Origin: DAOUEO01 sp963763495
Lineage (GTDB): Bacteria; Chloroflexota; Dehalococcoidia; DSTF01; JALHUB01
Length of the DNA: 64,000 bases
Assembly (NCBI GenBank): GCA_963763495.1
Contig: CAVXOY010000015.1
Location: 1 to 64,000, forward strand
Reading direction: 5' to 3'
Shown here: in pieces, positions 8,351 to 17,461 of the stretch
How positions within the stretch are numbered: the first letter of the stretch is position 1
Layout: every line of letters begins with the position of its first letter
Notes under the pieces: generated by a model
Told to the model about the DNA's origin: nothing
The model's database searches: none
The model's input: only the letters and a program-made list of their open reading frames with translations
Position numbers and translations under genes: made by a program

Positions 8351-10723
8351 TCAGTCTCCGGCGGTCGGTCTCAACGGTCCGAGAGGAAGGTCGTAAGGAA
8401 CGATAATACCGGCGCCGTAGTCCGCGAGGTAGATCTGGCGGTCTGAGTAGGGGGCAAGCGCCTCTGGAGTACGCATCTGAGGCACGTCCCGTGCGTAGAT
8501 GATGTCGCCATTGAAATCCCAGGCATTCTTCCAAAAAACCGTGCCGTAGCATTGCCAGTTGCGGCAGGTCTTTACCAGCACCAGGGCATTGTGCAAGTCC
8601 ATTTCTTGCGCTTTCCGCAGGAGGCGGTCGTCGGCGCCGTTGAAGCCCTTTAGCTCGGAGATCGTTCGAGGAACGTAGTCGGCCCAGCCTGTCTCGTAGT
8701 GTTTCCCCAGCATCCACCCATGCACGCTCATTCCCAAGAGAACCGCCAGCAGACCGTAGCTGAGGGCCCGGGCAAGGACAATTGGCTCCTCGCGGGTACT
8801 TGTGCTGCGGCGCATCAAACTTGCCCAATAGGCCACGCGCTCTCCGAGAAGGACCAGCCCTCTGGCTGCCAAGAGCATGAGGAACGGCATAGCCTCGTAC
8901 CAGTAGCGAGGGCCGTGCATCAGTCCACTCGACTCATATGCTGTCCATATTCCGATAGCGAACAGCGCGCCGGCCAGAAGGAAGACGTCCCAGTGGCTTC
9001 GGCTACCGAGCGTGAAGGGCAAGAACAGGAATGCCAGCCCCACGATGAGAGGCCAACCGTTTAGGATCGGCAACAGCGCCGCCAATTGGACCTGCTCATT
9101 CTGCATCCCTCGCGCTACGGAGTTCTTCTCGCCGAAGCCGATGACCGTCTCCAAGTTGGTGTTGGCCCCGTAGCCGGTGTCCAGTGAGCCTGTCGTGCCA
9201 AGGTTATACAAGTAGAGAGCACCCACCATCAGAAGAACGCCGGCGGCGAAGGCGACACTCCGCCTAAGGATTGCGACTCTCTGTCCCTGGCCAGAGACGA
9301 GGTCGTACAAGAAGAGCAGCGCGAAGGGTGGTACGAGCGCCGTCGCCGTCAGTGGTCTGGTGTTCAAGAGAAGGCCGAAGCAGACTCCAGCCAGCCCATA
9401 TGACAAGGATTTGGATCTCCAGTTGACGGTGATCAGGAACAGGCAGGCCAGGATATAGAAAACGGCTGTGTTATGAGACATAAGATTGCTGGCTGTCATC
9501 TGGAAGAACGGCGAAAAAGCGAGCAGCGCCGCCGCAGTGATGCCGACTTGTGTGCCATGTATCCTTTTCCCGACCGCGTAGATCAGCACTATCGAAAGCG
9601 CTCCTAGTATTGGCGGGACCATCCAGACCGCGCCCGCCAACTGGCCAATGGCCAGCATCATCGGGTGGCCGAAGGGGTAGATGCTTGCCCATCGCCCTCC
9701 GGAATCGACGAGTAGGCTCGGATAGAAGAACTCGAAGGCATCCCGGATTGGCGGGATAGGAGCCGTGAGGTGGAACGAGGCGAGGATCTTCGCCTGGAAG
9801 ACATAGGACACCTCGTCTGGGACGTGCGGTACCCCTTGGTTGACGTTGCGGGCAATGTACACAAGAACCCCGAAAGCGGCGACGGCGATCAGGTAGATGA
9901 GAACGCCCTCTAGACCAGGCATCCTTGACGGTCTAAGACGCCGCAGACGGCTCTCGATTCCCGCCCGTTGTAGGATGACCACCGCGATCAACAGCGCACA
10001 TACGGCAATCACCATGAATGGATAGGAGTGCACCGTCATGGCCACCATGGATTTCAGCGTCTCACTCTTTGCCAACTCCACGCTGGGGGCACTCGTCTCG
10101 CCAACAGCCTTCAGCCCCTCCTGCCCTTCGGATATCCAGGTAGTTGGACACTTCTGGGTCTTGCCGTTCTTCACAAGATCCAGTCCGTTGTCGAAGTGCC
10201 GGAACGGACGGAAAGAGTAGACGATACCGTTATTCGGTTCCATCGAATGGACCATTATGGAGGCCTGCGCTGGGTTCTTGAAGTAGGCGTCGACGGTGTA
10301 GTTGTGCCAGGAGATGTCCCCCAGAGTGAGGATGTGCCAGCGGTCGCCTGTCGTGACCCATCCACTGTCGATAGTCTCAGAAACTGCCGTCCTGCCCATC
10401 ACGTAGGACAGCTTCAGAAAGCTGTCGTCGAGGAGCACCGTCTTCGAGTCCGCATCTGTGACGACGAGTCGGTCCAGCCCACGGGGTTCTGGCAGAGCAG
10501 CTGACTCATACTCTGGGGGCAGCCTAACGACCACAGCGCCGCCACTGAATTGCTCGCAGCGGGCCTCTACCTGCTTCTTGCCGTCGACGAAGACGGTGTA
10601 GACGCCGCGGACCGCTGAGATACGAACGTGAGTCGTCGCCCCGCCGGCGCTCCACAGATAGGCGACGATGAAAAGGGCGTTTACGGCAAGGCCGATGTAC
10701 AGCGGGAGTAGCCTTCGACTCAT
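8351..10723 (-). CDS. GT-C membrane glycosyltransferase (GT39/PMT-like)
   Basis: Large polytopic membrane protein with a first-loop acidic motif (HVPDEVSYVFQAKIL) typical of GT-C enzymes that take sugars from lipid phosphates. About ten membrane spans follow, including TRPLTATALVPPFALLF and LMHGPRYWYEAMPF. The N-terminal roughly 240 residues form a soluble region after the first helix. I start at MSRRLLPLYIGL (10723), because its ATG overlaps the TGA of the upstream frame (TGATGA). That leaves 790 residues. It is the likely acceptor-side enzyme of the glycan operon, paired with the polyprenyl-phosphate GT2 downstream. The substrate is unknown. Confidence 0.75.
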   Translation of the reverse strand: MSRRLLPLYIGLAVNALFIVAYLWSAGGATTHVRISAVRGVYTVFVDGKKQVEARCEQFSGGAVVVRLPPEYESAALPEPRGLDRLVVTDADSKTVLLDDSFLKLSYVMGRTAVSETIDSGWVTTGDRWHILTLGDISWHNYTVDAYFKNPAQASIMVHSMEPNNGIVYSFRPFRHFDNGLDLVKNGKTQKCPTTWISEGQEGLKAVGETSAPSVELAKSETLKSMVAMTVHSYPFMVIAVCALLIAVVILQRAGIESRLRRLRPSRMPGLEGVLIYLIAVAAFGVLVYIARNVNQGVPHVPDEVSYVFQAKILASFHLTAPIPPIRDAFEFFYPSLLVDSGGRWASIYPFGHPMMLAIGQLAGAVWMVPPILGALSIVLIYAVGKRIHGTQVGITAAALLAFSPFFQMTASNLMSHNTAVFYILACLFLITVNWRSKSLSYGLAGVCFGLLLNTRPLTATALVPPFALLFLYDLVSGQGQRVAILRRSVAFAAGVLLMVGALYLYNLGTTGSLDTGYGANTNLETVIGFGEKNSVARGMQNEQVQLAALLPILNGWPLIVGLAFLFLPFTLGSRSHWDVFLLAGALFAIGIWTAYESSGLMHGPRYWYEAMPFLMLLAARGLVLLGERVAYWASLMRRSTSTREEPIVLARALSYGLLAVLLGMSVHGWMLGKHYETGWADYVPRTISELKGFNGADDRLLRKAQEMDLHNALVLVKTCRNWQCYGTVFWKNAWDFNGDIIYARDVPQMRTPEALAPYSDRQIYLADYGAGIIVPYDLPLGPLRPTAGD

Positions 10724-11094
10724 CAGGCTGGCACCGAAGCGCTGATGGCGCGCACCGTGAGAGTGGAGGTCCTGGGCGAGCGGGGTAGAGCTGGTGGATG
10801 CATCCGCTCGTACAAACGCCCAAATGCGGCGAAGCACTCGTCTGGGATGTCGAGTCGCTTCCACCTGGCCCTCTTGCGTCGTGTCAGGAGTTGGGCTATG
10901 CAGGGTCCGATCCTTTCACGCACATGCCCGTGGGAGATGGCCGCGTTTCCAGAAACAGATCGATTCCCACAGAAGCGTAGTCTAAGAGGAAATCGCTCAG
11001 CCTGCAACAGGCTCATAACGTATTCGAGCATATTGCGCACCGAGCGGTTACGCCATATGATGCGGGTTCTTTCTCCAGGGATAGGCAAACTCAC
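10723..11094 (-). CDS. Unidentified small protein upstream of the GT39-like gene
   Basis: 123-residue frame whose stop overlaps the start of the GT-C glycosyltransferase, which suggests translational coupling. The sequence is rich in arginine and leucine (for example QLLTRRKRARWKRL). I see no signal peptide, membrane span or known motif. It could be the C-terminal part of a longer gene broken by a frameshift, as with many genes nearby, or spurious. The family is not recognised. Confidence 0.3.
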   Translation of the reverse strand: MSLPIPGERTRIIWRNRSVRNMLEYVMSLLQAERFPLRLRFCGNRSVSGNAAISHGHVRERIGPCIAQLLTRRKRARWKRLDIPDECFAAFGRLYERMHPPALPRSPRTSTLTVRAISASVPA

Positions 11095-11169
11095 CGTGGG
11101 GCTTGGTTAACCGCGCCTGAGCGATTCAAGAAGAGGGGGCTGACCTGACGAGATCGATGCCGATGGATC

Positions 11170-11245
11170 TGGTACCCCCAGGGGAAATCGAATCCCCGTT
11201 TCCACCTTGAAAGGGTGGCGTCCTAGGCCACTAGACGATGGGGGC
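11170..11245 (-). tRNA. tRNA-Glu (UUC anticodon)
   Basis: On the minus strand a full cloverleaf folds. The acceptor GCCCCCA pairs with TGGGGGT, the anticodon stem CCACC/GGTGG encloses CTTTCAA with anticodon TTC, and the T stem GGGGA/TCCCC encloses TTCGATT. The discriminator A and CCA are encoded. The D-loop text TCGTCTAGTGG matches tRNA-Glu. It stands alone between the glycan operon and a lipoprotein gene. Confidence 0.95.
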
Positions 11246-11289
11246 CCAACTCAGTCTAGCACTTAGATATCCGGCCCTGCAAATGAGGT

Positions 11290-11348
11290 CGGGCGAGAGA
11301 TGCGAATAACAGACGCTCTCGCGCGCCCTTGTCCGCGCCTCTCGCCCG
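11290..11348. repeat. Inverted repeat beside tRNA-Glu
   Basis: CGGGCGAGAG at 11290-11299 is perfectly repeated in inverse as CTCTCGCCCG at 11339-11348, with a 39-base interior that is itself GC-rich. The arm shares GTCGGGCGAGA with a hairpin between purE and purD (61303-61323), suggesting a dispersed palindromic element. There is no T-tract, so it is a poor terminator. Confidence 0.5.
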
Positions 11349-11423
11349 ATCCTTGTTGGCTCACTCAGTCGTCTGCGCCTGCCAGGCGATGGGAACGACA
11401 GCAGTGAGGTTGCGCCAAATGTA

Positions 11424-11974
11424 CTAGCCGAGAATATCCAACTCCTGGCACTTGGGGTCGTTCTCGAAGGCGTCTTGGTACTCCTGCGGCAGGTCCTCCA
11501 TTCCGAACGGCTCTTGCATGCCTTCTAGCTCTGGCATCAGGTCTTCCATCTCAGCCATCGCCTCATCGAGAGGCTTGTCGAGTATGTTGCCTAACTTGTC
11601 GAACAGGTCGGCCGCCTGAGTCATCGCTTCCACAGCGCTATCATGCCAATCCTTCACATCCGACGGGGGGTTGATCTTGTCAAGGTCCTTGGCCAGTTGT
11701 TCGACTGCGGGCTGTACCTCGTCAATGGCGTCCTTGAGTTGACTCGGGTCTTCGAATGCGGTCTCTCCTGAGAACAGTGCCTCCATCTCGCCGATGCCAC
11801 CTGCCAAGGTCTCACACACCGCCGCTGCATACTCCTCGGGAGTGTCCGCCGACTTTCGCCGCCGCCGCCACCGTTGTCATCGTCGCCGCCACAGCCGATG
11901 CTAAGCACTGCCAGTCCTAGCACGGATACCGCAGCAATCATTCCGGCAGCCTTGATCCACTTACCGATCTTCAC
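11424..11974 (-). CDS. Small secreted lipoprotein, unknown function (frameshifted)
   Basis: A GTG start at 11974 with AAGGAGAAC upstream gives VKIGKWIKAAGMIAAVSV then LAVLSIGCGG, a clear lipoprotein signal with lipobox cysteine, followed by a Asp/Gly-rich linker. After a frameshift near 11860, in a run of GCC repeats, the protein continues as an acidic, largely helical domain (PEEYAAAVCETLAGGIGEME and LKDAIDEVQPAVEQLAKDLDKI). About 183 residues in all. I do not recognise the family. The helical, charged make-up suggests a coiled-coil surface protein. Confidence 0.65.
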
Positions 11975-12141
11975 AGTGTTGTTCTCCTTCCTTGCTTCGC
12001 TTCGAGTTTGCTGGCCGTTCCCCAAGTAAGGATCGACCCTCCTTTCGATGCCAGGACTTGGGTGCCTTCTGCGTCCAAATATATGGCGAGAACGCAACTC
12101 AGTCCAACATCCGTAGTCTAGTATCGGTATTCCCCGCCGTT

Positions 12142-12372
12142 TCAGGATGTCACGACTGCTGTGAGAATAGCGTTCTCTGCCCAGGGATCGCCGCGCATGT
12201 GGTACCCTGATGACTCCCAGAATCCCGGCTGGTCATGCTCTATCACAAGGCCCGTCACATCGAAACGCCACTCATCGAGGTTGATGCGTGGCGTAGGCCC
12301 ATAGGTCAATGTGGGAAATCGATCGGTAACCCGCTGGTTCGGCGGTACCCTATCCTTGCGAGCGCGGCCCAT
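12142..12372 (-). pseudogene. Molybdopterin-dependent oxidoreductase (sulfite-oxidase-like), internally deleted
   Basis: The first roughly 43 residues (PPNQRVTDRFPTLTYGPTPR, then LDEWRFDVTGLV) match the N-terminus of sulfite-oxidase-fold oxidoreductases. The next residues (DQPGFWESSGYHMRGDPWAE) match the extreme C-terminus of the same family. The roughly 130-150 residues that should lie between, including the molybdopterin-binding centre, are missing, and the two ends are joined in frame. The 76-residue product cannot be an enzyme. Either a real internal deletion or an assembly deletion explains it. Confidence 0.65.
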
Positions 12373-12449
12373 TCATTGCTCCCCCCTGGTGCCGATGGTA
12401 TGATCGTAGCAGACCAAGAAAGGATATGCTAGGCGTCGAGCCTACTTAG

Positions 12450-12983
12450 TTGGCCGAAGACAGAGCGACACTCGATAGCGATAAGCTTCCAGACCGGAGT
12501 TGGCCCTGGGTCCGACTTCGCAAGGATTCGCTATTCTTCCTGGTGGCTGTCCTGGTGATCGCTCTCGACCAACTCACCAAGATCATCATTCGCTCCAACC
12601 TTTCCCTCGGTGAGACCTGGACAGAGTTCTCGTTCATTCGCATAATCCGTGTGACCAACACAGGTGCTGCCTTCGGCATTCTCCAAGGACAGGGTTTCTT
12701 CCTTACCGTTACCACCCTGTTTGGTCTCATTGCCATCCTGCTCTACTATCTCTATCCCCCCATGGAGCATGGGCTGCTTCGTATCGCCCTCGGCCTCCAA
12801 CTCGGTGGCGCGATCGGCAATCTGACCGACCGTGTGCGCTTGGGCGGAGTCACCGACTTCATCGACCCTCGCTACTGGCCGGCCTTCAACATTGCTGACT
12901 CGGCAATCGTGGTCGGCGTAACCACCATCGTGGGCTTCTTCCTGCTGAGCGAGATGCTATGGCACCCAGAGGAGAGGACCTGA
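12450..12983 (+). CDS. lspA: Lipoprotein signal peptidase (signal peptidase II)
   Basis: Inner-membrane aspartyl protease that removes signal peptides from diacylated prolipoproteins. Signatures present: VTNTGAAFG, GGAIGNLTDRVRLGGVTDFID and FNIADS, with the catalytic aspartates in the last two. Four hydrophobic spans are visible; 177 residues is normal. The start is TTG at 12450 without a clear ribosome site. A TAGGC-GTCGA-GCCTA hairpin lies just upstream. The 3' end overlaps rluD by 25 bases, so the two are co-transcribed. Several lipoproteins in this window are its likely substrates. Confidence 0.93.
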   Translation: MAEDRATLDSDKLPDRSWPWVRLRKDSLFFLVAVLVIALDQLTKIIIRSNLSLGETWTEFSFIRIIRVTNTGAAFGILQGQGFFLTVTTLFGLIAILLYYLYPPMEHGLLRIALGLQLGGAIGNLTDRVRLGGVTDFIDPRYWPAFNIADSAIVVGVTTIVGFFLLSEMLWHPEERT

Positions 12984-13888
12984 ACGAGAGACTCTTCGAC
13001 ATCGTCGTCCAAGAGGAAGGCAAGCGTCTCGACCTCTATGTGGCCCAGCACTGCCCAGAACTGTCGCGCTCCCGTGTCCAGCGCCTCATCGAAGGCGGGC
13101 TCGTTACCGTTAACGGTGGACCGGCCAAGGCGTCGCGGCCTCTCCAGCCGGAGGACCGTGTTGTAGTTCGTATCCCTCCGCCGCAGCCGCTTGACCTAGA
13201 ACCGGAGGCGATCCCCCTCTCGATTGTCTACGAAGACCCCGATCTCTTGGTGATAGATAAGCCTGCGGGACTGACGGTTCACCCCAGCCCCGGCCAGAGT
13301 CGCCATACCCTCGTCAACGCTCTCCTGGCTCACTGTCCGGACTTGGCCGGCGTCGGTGGGACTTTGCGGCCGGGCATCGTTCACCGCCTCGACAAAGACA
13401 CGTCGGGACTGCTTCTGGTCGCCAAGAACGACCGCGCTCATTCCGGCCTCTCGCATCAACTGAAGGAGCGGATGGTGGAGAAAGGGTATCTGGCCCTGGT
13501 GCATGGCCATGTTGAGACGAAGGATGGTGCTATCGAAGGCGCCATCGGCCGTGATCCGCGCAACCGCAAGCGGATGGCCGTTGTCGAGGGGGGACGCTAT
13601 GCTCGCACTGCCTACCACGTTCGCGAATACCTGAACGGCTGCACCCTCGTCGAGGTCACGCCTTCGACCGGGCGTACCCATCAGATACGCGTCCACTTCG
13701 CTGCCGTTGGTCATCCTCTCGTGGGGGATGCTCTCTACGGTAAGCCCTCATCGTTGGTGGACCGACACTTCCTTCATGCTTGCCGGCTGGGCTTTCACCA
13801 TCCTGTCGACGGCCGCTGGCTGGTGTTCGAATCGCCCTTGCCTCCTGATTTGCAGCGCGCGCTGCGATTAGCTGCCTCAAATCGCTAG
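12959..13888 (+). CDS. rluD: 23S rRNA pseudouridine synthase, RluD family
   Basis: Isomerises uridines to pseudouridine in large-subunit rRNA. An N-terminal S4 RNA-binding domain (about residues 15-75, with SRSRVQRLIEGGLVTVNG) precedes the RluA-type catalytic domain with HRLDKDTSGLLLVAK, where the first Asp is the nucleophile, and RTHQIRVHFAAVGHPLVGD. 309 residues is typical. It overlaps lspA, an arrangement common in many bacteria. The exact target positions cannot be assigned from sequence. Confidence 0.92.
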   Translation: MAPRGEDLNERLFDIVVQEEGKRLDLYVAQHCPELSRSRVQRLIEGGLVTVNGGPAKASRPLQPEDRVVVRIPPPQPLDLEPEAIPLSIVYEDPDLLVIDKPAGLTVHPSPGQSRHTLVNALLAHCPDLAGVGGTLRPGIVHRLDKDTSGLLLVAKNDRAHSGLSHQLKERMVEKGYLALVHGHVETKDGAIEGAIGRDPRNRKRMAVVEGGRYARTAYHVREYLNGCTLVEVTPSTGRTHQIRVHFAAVGHPLVGDALYGKPSSLVDRHFLHACRLGFHHPVDGRWLVFESPLPPDLQRALRLAASNR

Positions 13889-13984
13889 GTGCCCTTGAGG
13901 TTCGAGGTGCGATCCACTAGAATGAGCCCGCGTGCTGCGATGCGAACGCCTTCCCCATCTCGGAGAACCACACGGAGGTGATTC

Positions 13985-14350
13985 ATGGATTCATTGGTAG
14001 CGTGGATGTTAATAGCCGCTTTCATAGTGGTGCCGGGTCTTCTGAACTACTACACAAACCGCTGGTTCAGCGCTGGTGGGGCCGGGCCCAACCGCTGGGA
14101 TCTCTTGGTGTCCAGCTTTGTGCTTTGCTTCTTGCTCCTGACGGTTGCCTCCATGGTCACCATGCTCGTCGCTATCGCCTACGACGATCTGAGAGAGCAA
14201 CTCTCGGAGTTCGTCAACCACGGGTTCCGCGGTTACGCCGCCGACCGGCCGTTTGCTCTGTCAGGAGTGCTGACAGCGGTCTCCCTGGCGACGATGGCCA
14301 TAATGACCGCCCTCGGTTGGCTACGCATCCCTGCGCGCTATCTCAAATAG
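13985..14350 (+). CDS. Small membrane protein, unknown
   Basis: 121 residues with three likely membrane helices: near the start (AWMLIAAFIVVPGLL), at about 45-65 (LLVSSFVLCFLLLTVASMVT) and at 90-110. A good ribosome site (GGAGGTG) stands before the ATG. It lies between rluD and gltX on the same strand. I do not recognise the family; a truncated longer membrane protein is possible. Confidence 0.6.
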   Translation: MDSLVAWMLIAAFIVVPGLLNYYTNRWFSAGGAGPNRWDLLVSSFVLCFLLLTVASMVTMLVAIAYDDLREQLSEFVNHGFRGYAADRPFALSGVLTAVSLATMAIMTALGWLRIPARYLK

Positions 14351-14381
14351 CGTCGGCGACCGAGGTGTAGAATAGATCTAG

Positions 14382-15867
14382 GTGGGTACCATAGATAAGA
14401 CCGTCCGCGTCCGTTACGCTCCCAGCCCTACCGGTATGCCCCACGTGGGCAATATCCGAACTGCCCTCTTCAACTGGCTCTTCGCTCGTCATGAGGGTGG
14501 AAAGTTCATCCTCCGTGTCGAAGATACCGACCAGACCCGCTATGTGCCCGGCGCCCTGGAGGCGATGTTGGAGGGGCTACGCTGGCTCGGCCTTGACTGG
14601 GACGAAGGGCCCGAGGTCGGCGGCCCATACGGCCCCTACTTTCAGTCTGAGCGTCTCGATCACTACCGGCGCGCCTCGGAAGAGCTTATCGAACGGGATT
14701 GGGCCTATCGCTGCTATTGCTCGCCGGAGCGGTTGGAGCAGGTGCGGGCCGAGCAGACGCGCCTCAAGCAGCCGCCGCGCTACGACCGCTCACTGCCGCG
14801 ACTTGACGCCGGCCGAGCGGGCGCAACAGGAGGCGACAGGCGTAGTCCCCGTCGTCCGCTTCAAGACTCCGACATCCGGCCGCACGGAGTTCGACGATAT
14901 CATCCGCGGCCATGTCGCCTTCGAGAACGAGACGCTGGACGATTTCATTCTCCTCAAGTCCGATGGCTTCCCCACCTATCACCTGGCGAACGTGGTCGAC
15001 GATCATCTGATGGAGATAAGCCACGTCCTCCGCGCCGAGGAGTGGCTGCCCAGCACGCCACGTCATGTTCTTCTCTACGCCGCGCTCGGCTACACGCCGC
15101 CGCAGTTCGCCCACCTGCCGATGATACTGGGCAAGGACAAGGCGAAGCTGAGCAAGCGCCACGGCGCGGTATCTCTTCTCGACTACAGGCAGCAGGGCTA
15201 CTTGCCGGAGGCGATGTTCAATTTCCTCGGCCTCCTCGGCTGGGCGCTGGACGACCACACCGAGATCATTTCGCGCGAGGAGTTCGTCCGGAACTTCAGC
15301 CTGGAGCGCGTCGTCAAGAATCCCGCCGTCTTCGATGTCGACAAGCTTACCTGGATGAACGGCGTCTACATGCGCGAGCTGCCGCCGGAGCGTCTCGCCG
15401 AACTCCTCGCTGAACGTCTGGAGGAAGAACTGCCGGCAGAAGTGTCCCGGCCTCTTGACAGGTCGCGGCTGCTAAGGATGGTCCCCATTGTGCAGGAGCG
15501 CCTCAGACGGCTTGACGAGGCCGCCGATATGCTTGGCTTCTTCTTCCTCGAGGGTAAGCTTGACTACCCGCCCGAGACTCTGCTAGGGAAGAAGTTCGCG
15601 GGGAAGCAGAGCGAAGCTGTTGCCGCTCTCGACATGGTCATCAGCCGTGTCTCGGATGTTCAGGAGTGGAGCCATCAGACGCTGGAAGACGTTCTCCGCC
15701 CGCTCTCTGAGGAACTGGGACTCAAAGCGGGCGATCTGTTCATGCTCCTCCGTGTCGCCGTCACCGGCCGCACAGCGACACCGCCCCTCTTCGAGACGAT
15801 GGAGATTCTCGGCAGGGACGCGTGCCTCGAACGACTCCGGGATGCCCTTCAGCGACTGGCCCCATAG
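14382..15867 (+). CDS. gltX: Glutamyl-tRNA synthetase (one frameshift)
   Basis: Charges tRNA-Glu. Class I motifs are intact: the HIGH-equivalent PSPTGMPHVGNIRTALFN and the KMSKS-equivalent KLSKRHG. The first frame runs to about 14797 (PRYDRSL). The protein then continues one frame over as CRDLTPAERAQQEATG to the stop at 15867, giving about 495 residues, the normal length. Since the gene is essential, the one-base shift is probably sequence error. The start is GTG, only eight bases after a TAGAAT -10 and with no ribosome site, so the mRNA may be leaderless. tRNA-Gln and tRNA-Glu genes follow directly. Confidence 0.92.
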
Positions 15868-15924
15868 TCACCTCCCCCAATCGGTTTACCGAGTCCGGAC
15901 GGCATGCTAGAATTGGATGCCAGT

Positions 15925-15998
15925 TGGGGAGTCGTCTAGTGGTAGGACAGCGGATTCTGGATCCGTATGCGGGGGTTCGAATCCTCCCTCCCCAGCCA
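15925..15998 (+). tRNA. tRNA-Gln (CUG anticodon)
   Basis: The acceptor TGGGGAG pairs with CTCCCCA, and the anticodon stem GCGGA/TCCGT encloses TTCTGGA with anticodon CTG. A GGGGG T-stem with TTCGAAT loop follows, then discriminator G and encoded CCA. An extended -10 (TGCTAGAAT, ending 15913) stands eleven bases upstream, so it has its own promoter. Confidence 0.95.
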
Positions 15999-16103
15999 AG
16001 CCAACGAACGGGGCCATCTTCTGGTGGCTGCCGTCTTGTCCGAATATCTGAGCATGGCGTCCGCAGCTTGTCGCCCGGTGGCTTTTCGGGCATAATCAGA
16101 TGT

Positions 16104-16180
16104 GGCGCATTCGTCTAGCGGCCCAGGACACCGCCCTCTCAAGGCGGAGATCGCGGGTTCGAATCCCGCATGCGCTACCA
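16104..16180 (+). tRNA. tRNA-Glu (CUC anticodon)
   Basis: The acceptor GGCGCAT pairs with ATGCGCT, and the anticodon stem CCGCC/GGCGG encloses CTCTCAA with anticodon CTC. The T arm is GCGGG-TTCGAAT-CCCGC, with discriminator A and CCA encoded. The D-loop TCGTCTAGCGG is of the tRNA-Glu type. It is the second glutamate acceptor in the window, and with tRNA-Gln it lies just behind gltX. Confidence 0.95.
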
Positions 16181-16190
16181 ACAGACGCAC

Positions 16191-16226
16191 ACAGAAGGCA
16201 GGAAGGGATAACCTCCTGCCTTCTGT
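16191..16226 (+). terminator. Strong hairpin after the tRNA pair
   Basis: ACAGAAGGCAGGA at 16191-16203 and TCCTGCCTTCTGT at 16214-16226 form a perfect 13-bp stem with a 10-base loop. It lies ten bases after the CCA of tRNA-Glu. There is no T-tract; the next bases are CGCTATATAAT, where TATAAT could be the -10 for the threonine aldolase. A terminator role is likely but not certain. Confidence 0.5.
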
Positions 16227-16285
16227 CGCTATATAATGGGGCTTGAGAGTGGGGGTGCCCGGAGGGAAAGCGTTTAGCGAGAGGT

Positions 16286-17326
16286 GTGACGACGATGAGT
16301 ATCGATCTGCGCAGCGACACCGTGACCCTGCCCACGCCCCAGATGCGGGAGGCTATGTACCGCGCTGAAGTCGGCGATGACGTCCATCATGATGACCCGA
16401 CGATCAAACGTCTGGAGCGCATGGCCGCTGAAAGGATGGGCAAGGATGACGCGCTGTTCGTCGCCAGCGGCACTATGGCGAACCTCGTCGCTGTGCTCAC
16501 CCAATGTGAGGCCGGCAATCGCGTCATCGTCGGTCACGAGGCCCACATCCACTACTACGAAGGTGAAGGTATCCGCCGGCTCGCCGATGTCGACTTCTCC
16601 GAGTTGGTCAACGACGAAGAGGGAAGGATTGATCCCGCCGGACTTGAGAAATTCCTCTGGGAGAGCGAAGGGCCGCCCATCACCCTCGTATGCCTGGAGA
16701 ACACGCACATGCGTTGTGGTGGGGTACCGATCACCGCCGAGTACACAGCGAAGGTTGCGACCGTGGCCCATGAGCGTTCTATTCCTGTTCACGTCGATGG
16801 CGCCCGCATATTCAACGCTGCCGTTGCTTTGGGTGTGCCTGCGCAGTCCCTTGTTCAGGAAGTTGACTCGGTCATGTTTTGTCTGTCAAAGGGTCTCTCC
16901 GCTCCTGTTGGCTCTCTTCTCTGCGGCAGCGGGGAATTCATTGTCCGCGCTCGCCAGTCGAGACGTTGGGTGGGCGGCGGGATGCGCCAGGTGGGGATAC
17001 TGGGCGCGGCCGGGATCGTGGCGCTGGAGACCATGATCGAGCGACTGACGGATGACCACGAGAATGCGAAGCTGCTGGCGGCAGGTCTGGCGACGATTGA
17101 CGGAATCGCCGTCGACCCAGATCACGTGCGCACCAACATTGTCATCTTTGCCCTCGAAGGCTGGGAGACGAGGGATTTCCTGGCGGCTTTGTCGGCGGAG
17201 GGCGTCCTCGCGCTGCCGACAGGCCCCAACCACGTGCGGATGGTAACGCATTACGGCATCGAGCGCCGGGACATCGAAGAGACGCTGGAGGCTGTCCGAC
17301 AAGTGATGCGCAAGGGCTCAGGGTAG
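16286..17326 (+). CDS. ltaE: Low-specificity L-threonine aldolase
   Basis: PLP enzyme that cleaves L-threonine or allo-threonine to glycine and acetaldehyde. Family blocks: RSDTVTLPTPQMREAM, FVASGTMANLVAV, HVDGARIFNAAVALGV, and the PLP lysine in CLSKGLSAPVGS. 346 residues is normal. It stands alone between the tRNA pair and polA, with its own TATAAT near 16230. An inverted repeat (GCTGATCC at 17370 and GGATCAGC at 17398) after the stop may end transcription. Confidence 0.92.
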   Translation: MTTMSIDLRSDTVTLPTPQMREAMYRAEVGDDVHHDDPTIKRLERMAAERMGKDDALFVASGTMANLVAVLTQCEAGNRVIVGHEAHIHYYEGEGIRRLADVDFSELVNDEEGRIDPAGLEKFLWESEGPPITLVCLENTHMRCGGVPITAEYTAKVATVAHERSIPVHVDGARIFNAAVALGVPAQSLVQEVDSVMFCLSKGLSAPVGSLLCGSGEFIVRARQSRRWVGGGMRQVGILGAAGIVALETMIERLTDDHENAKLLAAGLATIDGIAVDPDHVRTNIVIFALEGWETRDFLAALSAEGVLALPTGPNHVRMVTHYGIERRDIEETLEAVRQVMRKGSG

Positions 17327-17448
17327 CCCGGCCAGCGGGATAGGCTCTCCTTCGACGGCTGAGGGGCGCGCTGATCCTACTGGACATAACTATCAGCGGA
17401 TCAGCAGAGAGCGCGCACTCGTTCCTTCTCCGCCGTTCCTGCCGGTGC

Positions 17449-17454
17449 TATAAT
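17449..17454 (+). promoter_or_regulatory. Extended -10 of polA (leaderless start)
   Basis: TGCTATAAT is an extended -10 element whose last base is only seven bases before the polA ATG at 17462. Transcription would begin at or next to the start codon. There is no Shine-Dalgarno sequence. A TTCTCC stands at the -35 position, a weak match. Confidence 0.6.
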
Positions 17455-17461
17455 CGACCCA

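Noticed and set aside
14780..14810. Programmed frameshift in gltX
   Set aside because: No slippery heptamer or downstream structure stands out, and similar shifts occur in many unrelated genes, so error is simpler.
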